From the NCBI GenBank assembly GCA_016794465.1, contig JAEUKA010000063.1, forward strand, positions 1 to 53,798: a stretch of DNA of 53,798 nt, in the 5' to 3' direction. The translations under genes and the position numbers were made by a program. Below, one piece after another: positions 8,609-15,925 of the stretch. This DNA is from Myxococcales bacterium. GTDB lineage: Bacteria; Myxococcota_A; Polyangia; Palsa-1104; JAEUJZ01. Position 1 is the first letter of the stretch; every line of letters begins with the position of its first letter. Under the pieces are notes generated by a model. The model was not told where the DNA came from, did no database searches, and saw nothing but the letters and a program-made list of their open reading frames with translations.

Positions 8609-10015
8609 TTAGCGGGAAATTTCGACGTTGTCGAGGAGTCCGAGCGCGTCCGGAACCAGGATCGCCACCGAATAGTAGGCGCTCACCAGATACTGAAGGA
8701 TCGCTTTTTCGGTGATTCCCATGAAGCGGACATTCAGACCCGGCTCGTACTGCTCAGGAAGGGACGATGGACGGAGTCCGATCACTCCCTGATGTTCCGC
8801 ACCAAACCGCAGCGCCAAGATCGAGGTCGTCTTGCTTGGCGAAATCGGGATCTTGTTGCACGGCAGAATCGGAACCCCGCGCCACGCTTGCGCCGGCTTG
8901 CCTTCGACCATCACCGTCTCGGAATAGACACCTCGGCGACTGCACTCCCGACCGAATGCGGCAATCGCTTCGGGCTGCGCCAGAAACAGCTGGGTCTTGC
9001 GGCGACGAGTCAGCAGCTCATCCATGTCATCGGGCGTGGGCGGTCCGCCGCGAGTCTGAATGCGCTGCTTGTGATCGACGTTGTGAAGCAGTCCGAACTC
9101 TGGATTGTTGAGAAGCTCGGACTCCTGACGTTCACGCAGCGCTTCGACGGTCAAGCGGAGCTGCTCTTTGACCTGATCCATCGGTCCGTTAAACAGATCC
9201 GCAACTCGCGTGTGAACATTCAGAATCGTCTGCGCGACCGACAGCTCGTACTCGCGCGGATGCCGCTCGTAGTTGACAAACGTCGTCGGTAGCTCCGCCT
9301 CTCCCTTGTGTCCGGCGGCCATCGCAATCGCAGCCTGTCCGTCCTTGTCCTGAGGCTTGCGCAGGCGCTCTTCCAGCGTGGCCAGGTGTTCCTTCAGCGC
9401 ATCGGAATCGGTCAGTACTTCCTGAAACGCTCGTCGGGGCAGAGCCAGCACCGTACACGCGGTCACGGCCTTGACGGTAAAGTCCCAGGTTCCTTCGGCT
9501 TCAACAACCGCGCGATCTCCGAAGTGATCTCCATCGGCCAGCATCGCCAGCTCGATCGGATCGCCGTACTTGCCCGCGCGCAGCTTGGTCGCTTTGCCGC
9601 GTACGATCACGAACAGCTGCTCCGCAGACTGACCCGCAGTCACGATCAGATCCCCGGCGGCATGCTCATGCTGAACAAACCGATCCGCCAGCGCTTCCAG
9701 GACTTCGACTTCCTCAAAGCCACGCAGAATCGGCAGCTCACCCAGCTCTTGCGGAATCACCCGCGCGGACGAGCCGACCTCGGTAAAGCTGATCGTCCCG
9801 TCCCCCAGCGCATAGCTCAGGCGTCGATTCACCCGATAGACACCACCCGATACCTCAACCCACGGCAGCAGCTTGAGCAGCCACCGCGCCGTGATTCCCT
9901 GCATCTGCGGCGGCGACTTGGTGGTCGTGGTCAGCTGACGCGCTGCCGCAGTGGACAGACTCTGCTGCCGCTCCGACTCCTGCCGATCGGCCAAGGCTTG
10001 GTTCCGTTTGGTCAT
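8609..10015 (-). CDS. Family 2B encapsulin shell protein (shell 1)
   Basis: 468 residues. The family 2B signature is present: a charged, probably flexible N-terminal arm, then SPPQMQGITARWLLKLLPW (34-52), an HK97-fold core, and a cyclic-nucleotide-binding-like insertion at ~110-205 (FVQHEHAAGDLIVTAG, DGDHFGDRAV). The rest of the capsid fold follows (YERHPREYELSVAQTIL, VRFMGITEKAILQYLVSAYY, VLVPDALGLLDNVE). Such proteins self-assemble into protein nanocompartments that enclose an enzyme. ATG at 10015 is preceded by AGGAGAG; a GTG one codon earlier is less likely. It lies 45 bp below the second shell gene and is homologous to it over its whole length. The nucleotide pocket lacks the usual Arg (reads WDFTVKA). 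Confidence 0.95.
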   Translation of the reverse strand: MTKRNQALADRQESERQQSLSTAAARQLTTTTKSPPQMQGITARWLLKLLPWVEVSGGVYRVNRRLSYALGDGTISFTEVGSSARVIPQELGELPILRGFEEVEVLEALADRFVQHEHAAGDLIVTAGQSAEQLFVIVRGKATKLRAGKYGDPIELAMLADGDHFGDRAVVEAEGTWDFTVKAVTACTVLALPRRAFQEVLTDSDALKEHLATLEERLRKPQDKDGQAAIAMAAGHKGEAELPTTFVNYERHPREYELSVAQTILNVHTRVADLFNGPMDQVKEQLRLTVEALRERQESELLNNPEFGLLHNVDHKQRIQTRGGPPTPDDMDELLTRRRKTQLFLAQPEAIAAFGRECSRRGVYSETVMVEGKPAQAWRGVPILPCNKIPISPSKTTSILALRFGAEHQGVIGLRPSSLPEQYEPGLNVRFMGITEKAILQYLVSAYYSVAILVPDALGLLDNVEISR

Positions 10016-10063
10016 CACTTCTCTCCTGGCGCTCCGCTTCCGAAGCGCCCCCAGCGCCCTGAA

Positions 10064-11485
10064 CTAGTCGCCCGCGCGACCCAGCTCAACGCTCTCCAGA
10101 ATCGCGAGCGCATCAGGAACCAGGACCGCCACCGAGTAGTACGCGCTCACCAGATACTGCATGATCGCCTTCTCGTTGATGCCCATGAAGCGGACGTTCA
10201 GGCTCGGCTGATACTCATCAGGAAGTCCGGTCTGGTGCAGACCCACAACACCCTGGTTGTTCTCTCCGGTTCGCATCAGCATGATCGAGCTGGTTCGGGA
10301 GTCCGAGATCGGAATCTTGCTGCACGGGAAGATCGGCACTCCGCGCCACGCCGGAATCTTGTTGCCACCGAAGTCCGTTGCCGTCGGATAGATGCCACGG
10401 CGGTTGCACTCCTGACCGAACGCAGCGATCGCACGCGGATGCGCCAAAAAGAAGCTCGGCTCCTTGTGAACCATCGCGAGCAGCTCGTCCATGTCATCCG
10501 GAGTCGGCGGACCACTGCGGGTGTGAATCCGCTGCTTGAGATCGGCGTTGTGAAGCAGTCCGATCTCGCGGTTGTTGAGCATCTCGAACTCTTGCCGCTC
10601 GCGCAGGGCTTCGACGGTGAGACGCAGCTGCTGCTCAGTCTGGTTCATCGGGTTGTTGAACAGATCTGCAACCCGGGTGTGAACCTGCAGCACGGTCTGC
10701 GCCACCGCCAGCTCATACTCGCGGGGCTTCAGCTCGTAATCGACGAACGTACCGGGCAGGACGTACTCACCCTTCTGACCGGCGGACAGCTCGATCGCGG
10801 CTTCACCCGTCTGATCCTTTTTGGCATTGCGCGAGCGCGCCTTGAAGGCTTCGATGTGCTTGCGCAGCGAGTCAAACTGCGAGACGACATCCTCGAACAC
10901 CGACTGCTGTAGGGTCAGCACCGTCGCTGATGTCACCGTCTTGGCGGTAAACTGCCAGAAGTCCTGCGTCTCCAGAATCGCTTCCCACGAGTAGTGATCG
11001 CCATCGGCCAGCGTGTCCAGGATCGTCTGATCGCCGTACTTGCCGGTGCCAATCTTGTTGATCTTGCCGAATGCGATCAGGCCGATCGAGTCCGCAGGCT
11101 TGCCCATCTCGACGATGACTTCGCCCGCCTTAAACTCCTTCTGCACGAACTTGCTCGCCAGGACTTGCAGCACTTCCAGATCTTCGTAGCCGCGCAGAAA
11201 CGGCAGCTCGCACAGCTCTTGCGGAATCACCGAAACCTTGGCGCCCACATTGGTGAAGGTCACGCGACCGTCGCCCACCGCGTAGCTCAAGCGACGGTTG
11301 ACACGAAACACACCGCCCTGCACGTTCATCCAGTGCAGCTGCCGGAGCAGCCACCGCGAGGTGATTCCCTGCATCTGCGGGGGCGACTTGGTCGTCGTGG
11401 CCAAGTTCCGTGCTGCTTGGGTATCCAAGCTCGACTGCTGCTTCTCTCCCGGTGCGCCCGGATTGTTCTTCTGTTCGATCGACAT
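10064..11485 (-). CDS. Family 2B encapsulin shell protein (shell 2)
   Basis: 473 residues, paralogous to the neighbouring shell gene and alignable to it with almost no gaps through the first 200 residues. It has the same order of parts: N-terminal arm, SPPQMQGITSRWLLRQLHW, cyclic-nucleotide-binding-like domain at ~110-205, then HK97 core motifs DYELKPREYELAVAQTVL, VRFMGINEKAIMQYLVSAYY and VLVPDALAILESVE. The canonical FGE of the phosphate-binding cassette is replaced by HYSWEA, so cAMP binding in the usual way is doubtful. A strong AGGAGGT site precedes the ATG. The gene starts 30 bp after the geosmin synthase stop. Two shell genes side by side suggest a mixed two-component shell or two shell populations. 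Confidence 0.95.
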   Translation of the reverse strand: MSIEQKNNPGAPGEKQQSSLDTQAARNLATTTKSPPQMQGITSRWLLRQLHWMNVQGGVFRVNRRLSYAVGDGRVTFTNVGAKVSVIPQELCELPFLRGYEDLEVLQVLASKFVQKEFKAGEVIVEMGKPADSIGLIAFGKINKIGTGKYGDQTILDTLADGDHYSWEAILETQDFWQFTAKTVTSATVLTLQQSVFEDVVSQFDSLRKHIEAFKARSRNAKKDQTGEAAIELSAGQKGEYVLPGTFVDYELKPREYELAVAQTVLQVHTRVADLFNNPMNQTEQQLRLTVEALRERQEFEMLNNREIGLLHNADLKQRIHTRSGPPTPDDMDELLAMVHKEPSFFLAHPRAIAAFGQECNRRGIYPTATDFGGNKIPAWRGVPIFPCSKIPISDSRTSSIMLMRTGENNQGVVGLHQTGLPDEYQPSLNVRFMGINEKAIMQYLVSAYYSVAVLVPDALAILESVELGRAGD

Positions 11486-11515
11486 GCTGACCTCCTGATG
11501 GTCAAGAATGGGGAA

Positions 11516-13984
11516 CTACTTTGTTACGGAATCTTGCTCTTTGCGGAGCCGTGAAGCGAACCGTACAGCGTCGGTGCCGAGTCCTCCTGGAGGCTTTGGG
11601 AGCCCCCCTTCAGGAATCGACATCTGCCGCGCCGGCTCGTCATATATTACTTCTTTCCGAGGTGTAATTTTTGCCCCGGAAGTAAACTGTCCCGAAAATC
11701 CCGCACCGCTCGGAGCCGGCTGACTCGCTGGCTGCGGAGACGACGGCGAAGCCGTGTGGCCAGTGCGCTGCGGATGGATGCGCGCACCGAACGAACCAAG
11801 ACCAACCGGAACGCTCGGAATCGGCTGTCCTGTCGTCGGATGCGGATGCTCACGCAGGTTGATGTAACGCGGAATCACGAAGTGCCAGTGCGCGACTCCT
11901 GCGATCCAGTTCTGGATGCTCTCGACGTACTTGAGCAGGCTCTCACTCGCTTTGGAGGACAGCTCAAACTGCTGGATCAGCGTCGGAAGCTCTGACTTGC
12001 GGACATGCTCGAACTGCTTGATCCGACACGCCGAGATGTCGCGCACGATCTCGATCGCCTGCTGCGAGGTAAGACCCATAAACTGCTTCACCACCAGCAC
12101 GCAGTTGTTCAGCTCTCCTTCGATCTCGATCTCCTTGCGATAGGAAACGATGTCGTTGATGAGCGCGATTCCGTCGGCAGCACAGTTCACAATCGCCCGC
12201 ATCGTCCGGGTCTTAAAGATCTCGCGCGGAATCGTCGGATCGAGGTTTAGCTGCGCCAGGCTCATCCCGAACTCAGCCCCAAAAGTAAGCCGCCGCATCT
12301 CGATGTAATCGACCGGATCGGGCACCCGGTTCTCGACGTGATTCATCAGCTCCCACGCCCAGCTATCGAGCATTCCTTGCACGAGCGCGCGGAAGCCTGG
12401 TCGCGCCGACTCCGGCATCGCTCCGGCAGTCCGTCGCCACAGATCCGCAAGGCCACACTCGACCGCATCTTTGGGTGGCGGTGTCGCCCCACAGTCGAGC
12501 GGCATGAACGCCTGGAGCCCCGCGATGTACAGCTTGCCGCCTGTCAGATCCCGCGCGCGGCCAAAGATCAGCGGATAGTAGTCATCTGCGTACGTCGCCC
12601 AGCTAAACCAGTCCGTGGTCAGGTTCAGCGCCGTAAGGGAGCAGTCGGGCTGACACGCCGCCGCACACAGCGCAAAGTCGTACTCGGCCAGCTCCGGCTC
12701 ATCCCAGACACACATGCCACCGTAGCTTGCGGTGAGGCCCACCTGGCGACCCCACTCGATCGCATGCTGACGCGAGGCTTCCAGCTGGGGATGAAACCGC
12801 ACCGGAAACGGCTGATAGAACTCGGGCCGCTGGATCGAACCCACCGACTGATGAGGGACGTGTGCAAAGCTGCGAAGGCGACGCTCTATTCCCAGCTTTC
12901 CGGGCGAAGGAATCAGCCGCGATGCCGAGGTTCCGATTCCTGTTGGGCCCCCAAGCAGACCCCCTTCTTGCTCCGGCTCGACCTTCATATAGCGGCTCGA
13001 GCGCATGTGCCACTCATGGCCGCCCGACTGCCAGTCCTGAAGTCCTCTGACGTAGAGCAGGACGCTCTGGATCTCGACTGGGCTCAGTCCGTACTCCGCA
13101 CACAGAATCGGAACTTCGACCAGCGCCGTGTTTTCAAACTGCTGCAGCCGCGAGGTCAGGACATCATTGGTGAGGTTCGCCGCCGTCTGGGCATCCAGGT
13201 TGAGGAACCGCTGTAGCACCAGCACGCAGTTGGCTTTTTCGCCCTCATCTTCGACCTCGCGCTGATAGGAAAACAGGTCGTTGCGCAGGTGAACGCCATC
13301 GGCAAACGCGTCCTTGAGCACCCGCATCGAGCGCAGCGCCGCAACCCGCGCCGGAACCTCGACACCGACGGCATGCTCGACCAGATCTGCTGACCAGGGA
13401 GCCCCACCGACCTTGCGCCGCATCTCGATGTACTCAATCGGATTGGCAACACGATCTTCCTGAATGTTGGCCAGCTCCCAGACGCACTCTTCCAGCAGGT
13501 TGCGCGTGCTCTCAGAGAAGCGGACTCGCCACTCTCTGGACTTGGATGGAACCGTCCGATTCCACAGGTCTAGCAGCGCCCGCTCGACGGGATTTTTCGG
13601 CACTGCAGGCGCTCCGACCGGATCAATCGGCATAAACGCGCGCAGCCGAATCAGGTAGTCCTTGGCGTTCTCCATGTCCTTGGTGCGCTTGAACAGCTCC
13701 AAGAAGTCGTCGTCGAAGAAGAACACCCAGACGTACCAGTCGGTGATGAGATCCAGCTCCGGCCCCGAGGCATCGGGATGGGTGTACGCACAGAGCAGGG
13801 CGTAGTCGTGGGCGTCGAAGTCGCGCTCATCCCAGACTGCCGAGTTGCGCGCTTCCTTCTTAGAGCCCAGGATTCCCATCTCATAGGCCCACGCTTTCGA
13901 GTGAACCCGCGCAGACTCCAGATGGGGATTGAGCCGCGCCAGATACGGCATATAGAAATCGGGTAACTTGTATGGCTGCTTCAC
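11516..13984 (-). CDS. geoA: Geosmin synthase (bifunctional germacradienol/geosmin synthase)
   Basis: 822 residues from the GTG at 13984 (TTG 14005 and GTG 13990 are alternatives; an AGG-rich stretch precedes both GTGs). The start YKLPDFYMPYLARLNPHLE is typical of geosmin synthases. The N-terminal terpene cyclase domain has the metal motif DDDFLE (91-96) and NSE triad NDLFSYQREVE (235-245). The C-terminal domain has DDYYP (467-471) and NDIVSYRKEIE (610-620). The N domain converts farnesyl diphosphate to germacradienol and the C domain converts that to geosmin. The interdomain linker and a ~110-residue Pro/Gly/Ser-rich tail together carry three copies of .P.G[IL]G[TS].[AG].R (346-356, 725-735, 799-808). 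It is the first gene of the encapsulin operon and is the expected cargo. Confidence 0.94.
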   Translation of the reverse strand: MKQPYKLPDFYMPYLARLNPHLESARVHSKAWAYEMGILGSKKEARNSAVWDERDFDAHDYALLCAYTHPDASGPELDLITDWYVWVFFFDDDFLELFKRTKDMENAKDYLIRLRAFMPIDPVGAPAVPKNPVERALLDLWNRTVPSKSREWRVRFSESTRNLLEECVWELANIQEDRVANPIEYIEMRRKVGGAPWSADLVEHAVGVEVPARVAALRSMRVLKDAFADGVHLRNDLFSYQREVEDEGEKANCVLVLQRFLNLDAQTAANLTNDVLTSRLQQFENTALVEVPILCAEYGLSPVEIQSVLLYVRGLQDWQSGGHEWHMRSSRYMKVEPEQEGGLLGGPTGIGTSASRLIPSPGKLGIERRLRSFAHVPHQSVGSIQRPEFYQPFPVRFHPQLEASRQHAIEWGRQVGLTASYGGMCVWDEPELAEYDFALCAAACQPDCSLTALNLTTDWFSWATYADDYYPLIFGRARDLTGGKLYIAGLQAFMPLDCGATPPPKDAVECGLADLWRRTAGAMPESARPGFRALVQGMLDSWAWELMNHVENRVPDPVDYIEMRRLTFGAEFGMSLAQLNLDPTIPREIFKTRTMRAIVNCAADGIALINDIVSYRKEIEIEGELNNCVLVVKQFMGLTSQQAIEIVRDISACRIKQFEHVRKSELPTLIQQFELSSKASESLLKYVESIQNWIAGVAHWHFVIPRYINLREHPHPTTGQPIPSVPVGLGSFGARIHPQRTGHTASPSSPQPASQPAPSGAGFSGQFTSGAKITPRKEVIYDEPARQMSIPEGGLPKPPGGLGTDAVRFASRLRKEQDSVTK

Positions 13985-14372
13985 GAGCACACCTAGCCTA
14001 CGCAAAGAACAACGTAGCCATCATTGACGCCCTATGAGCGAATGACACCCACGTTTCCTTGACTATTTATTCCGCTTAATGAATGCGGGCTTTATCTACA
14101 CATACCCACGATCTACGAATCTTCACAGCTGCGCCATTCGCGCAAACGACAGCTCTAGACATACGACACGGGCGACAGCTTACTGCGACACTGGCCTCGA
14201 TATCACTCGCGGCCATTCGCTCAATGTGCTGTCTACTGGAAGAACGATCGCGGTCTTCGGCAAGCACAGAGATGTTAGCCGGATTTTAATGGAAGTCCAG
14301 AACAAATCTCTATTAACTAGCAATTTCAAAATACGTAATAAAAGCAGCAAGTTACGCCAATTGAAAGGGTCG
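13985..14372. other. Upstream region of the geosmin/encapsulin operon, no gene seen
   Basis: About 390 bases that are distinctly more AT-rich than the flanks and contain no convincing frame on either strand. The minus-strand promoter of the operon must lie here. AT-rich blocks at about 14064-14095 are candidates, but no clear -35/-10 pair could be fixed. Confidence 0.4.
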
Positions 14373-14614
14373 TCATCGCTCGGGCAGCACGCTGGCTGGC
14401 GGGGATATGCTTAAATTGGCTACCTGACCCCCAACTATCGGCTTCAGCGCGCCGCCTCTCAGGACGACTCCTTCCATGCCGACACCCACATGCTGCTTGC
14501 TGCCCCGATCGATCGTCAGAAGCATCCCGTCACTGCCGGGGCCTCCGCGTGCGCCACCAGAGAGGTGGCCAGTATCAGGCTCAAGAGCAGACCGGATGTC
14601 GGGCAAGTGCGCAT
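14373..14614 (-). pseudogene. Secreted protein, frameshifted after its signal peptide
   Basis: From the ATG at 14614 the frame gives a textbook signal peptide (MRTCPTSGLLLSLILATS, cut near AHA/EA) but stops after ~31 codons. One base out of frame from about 14540 the reading continues convincingly as DGMLLTIDRGSKQHVGVGM, then GVVLRGGALKPIVGGQ, and ends with TGA at 14373. LTIDRGS..GV..GM.G resembles a beta-barrel-like repeat found in secreted bacterial proteins. A single-base indel, or a sequencing error in the CCCCGG run near 14540, explains it. It follows two hypothetical genes on the same strand. Confidence 0.5.
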
Positions 14615-14639
14615 GTTTTGGCCGTCATCATACTTGACT

Positions 14640-14873
14640 TTATGTGGGCTCGCTGCGTGATACCTGAATCGCCTTTCGCCCTTGGTACCACACTTCCGCA
14701 GAGTGAACCTGATAGCCCGCATAGACGGAATCTTGCAGCCAGCCCAGGCAGTCCTCAAACGTACACCGCTGTCCATCCGGAAGCAGACAGACTACGTCTC
14801 GTCTCTCACCTCGCAGGGTGTAGAGCTGGTTCCACGCATCGATCCACAGCTCTTCAATGTCGGCGTTGCTCAT
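14640..14873 (-). CDS. Conserved-looking small hypothetical protein
   Basis: 77 residues, acidic N-terminus (MSNADIEELWIDAWNQLYTL), then LLPDGQRCTFEDCLGWLQ and GYQVHSAEVWYQGRKAIQV. It has the composition of a small alpha/beta cytoplasmic protein with two Cys. It begins 21 bp after the end of the upstream gene on the same strand, so the two are probably co-transcribed. No family is recognised. Confidence 0.6.
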   Translation of the reverse strand: MSNADIEELWIDAWNQLYTLRGERRDVVCLLPDGQRCTFEDCLGWLQDSVYAGYQVHSAEVWYQGRKAIQVSRSEPT

Positions 14874-14893
14874 CGCCTGCTCGGGGACCGCGA

Positions 14894-15637
14894 CTACAGC
14901 CAGGTGTCCTGATTCTTCTGGTTGCCCTGGATGGTCTTCCGGTAGCAGTGCGCCCCAGCGTCGATGATTCCCTTGGTCTTAGCCACCTTCACGAACGCAC
15001 TGGCAAGCTCTGGAGTTTCGTCCCAACCACTGGTCCTGCCGTACTGACTACCGACCTGACAGTACAGGCTGTGATCAAAGTGAGCGGTGTCATGAACCTT
15101 GCCGTCATGAATGTGTACGGTTGGGAAAAACAGCTTGCTCTGATCGGCGCGAGGAAACACAAACGCCATCGGATGAACAGAGCTGGCATTCTTGCGCAGC
15201 TTGAACACCGCAAAGCCCGACTTCTGGTAGGCAGGCAGCTTGTCCCACACTCCGTCCGGCATGCGGAATCGCGCATCCAAGCGAGCAAAGTCTTTGACCT
15301 GAGGCACAAACGACGCCTCGAAGCTACCGACCTGCACCACCGCGAGCGGCTCGTCGTCTCTGGCTCGCATGCTGCGACTCCGTGGGCTTTTTTTCGATGG
15401 TGGCTCGGGAAACCCGGACTGGAGGTCCACAAAGAACTCGCCGTAGTCGTGTAGATCGATGAACTGGACGGCGTTCTCTTTGCTTCCGACAGGAACCGGC
15501 AACGGCAGGACCATGGCCAGCTCTTCACCGACGCGATAGTTCATGCTGTAGACCAGGAACTGCTTTTCCGCTCCGGCATCACGGGCAAAGATCTTGGTGG
15601 CAGAGACAGACTCGACTGGACGGGTGAAGCAACACAT
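14894..15637 (-). CDS. Hypothetical protein, MCCFTRPVESV type
   Basis: 247 residues if started at the ATG at 15637, which has AGAGGT six bases upstream. The frame remains open to 15721 with no better start. The protein begins MCCFTRPVESVSATKIFARD and contains QFLVYSMNYRVGEELAMVLPLP, FIDLHDYGEFFVDL, and a His-rich segment HIHDGKVHDTAHFDHSLYCQ that could bind a metal. There is no signal peptide. I believe similar uncharacterised proteins exist in other bacteria but can give no function. It probably forms an operon with the 77-residue protein downstream. Confidence 0.75.
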   Translation of the reverse strand: MCCFTRPVESVSATKIFARDAGAEKQFLVYSMNYRVGEELAMVLPLPVPVGSKENAVQFIDLHDYGEFFVDLQSGFPEPPSKKSPRSRSMRARDDEPLAVVQVGSFEASFVPQVKDFARLDARFRMPDGVWDKLPAYQKSGFAVFKLRKNASSVHPMAFVFPRADQSKLFFPTVHIHDGKVHDTAHFDHSLYCQVGSQYGRTSGWDETPELASAFVKVAKTKGIIDAGAHCYRKTIQGNQKNQDTWL

Positions 15638-15792
15638 CACGACCTCTGGGGCTGAGTTTGCATCATCATACCGTGTCATGCAGCGTTGCAGCTGTACATC
15701 GTGTTGGCAGAGGAGAAACACCCCCAGTCCACTGCGGGGATCGCAGCGCGGGGGACTCGCAGCTCGGATCGCATTCCCAATCGATTCCTATC

Positions 15793-15854
15793 GCATTCCT
15801 AAGTCATTCCTAAGTCATTCCTAACTCATTCCTAACTCATTCCTAACTCATTCC
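15793..15854. repeat. 11-bp tandem repeat array (CATTCCTAAGT / CATTCCTAACT)
   Basis: Five full 11-bp units in direct tandem: two CATTCCTAAGT then three CATTCCTAACT, followed by a partial CATTCCT. A degenerate unit GATTCCTATCG stands just before (15782-15792). The array sits between the divergent hypothetical gene and the giant repeat protein. The 11-bp period is close to one helical turn, so all units face the same side of the DNA. It may be a regulator-binding array, or slippage-prone DNA upstream of the giant gene. Confidence 0.9.
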
Positions 15855-15925
15855 TTGCGAACCTAGGTCGAATTGTCTGCCTCCTGTCAGAGCTTTTTGA
15901 TATCCAGGCCGCTCAGGAGGAACGC

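Noticed and set aside
9308..10912. Long plus-strand frame across both shell genes
   Set aside because: It is antisense to two conserved shell genes and shows typical shadow-frame composition (R, Q, L rich).
8609..11485. Prophage capsid genes
   Set aside because: The HK97-like shell proteins lack a phage neighbourhood (no portal, terminase, protease or tail genes) and carry the family 2B insertion and SPPQMQGIT signature.
11672..11685. A 14-base string CCCCGGAAGTAAAC shared with ~41486
   Set aside because: It lies in the geosmin synthase coding region at one site and an intergenic region at the other; too short to be meaningful.
11516..13984. 2-methylisoborneol synthase
   Set aside because: The protein has two full cyclase domains with DDDFLE and DDYYP, and no geranyl diphosphate methyltransferase gene is present.
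15793..15854. CRISPR array
   Set aside because: The 11-bp units are directly adjacent without spacers, and no cas genes are present.
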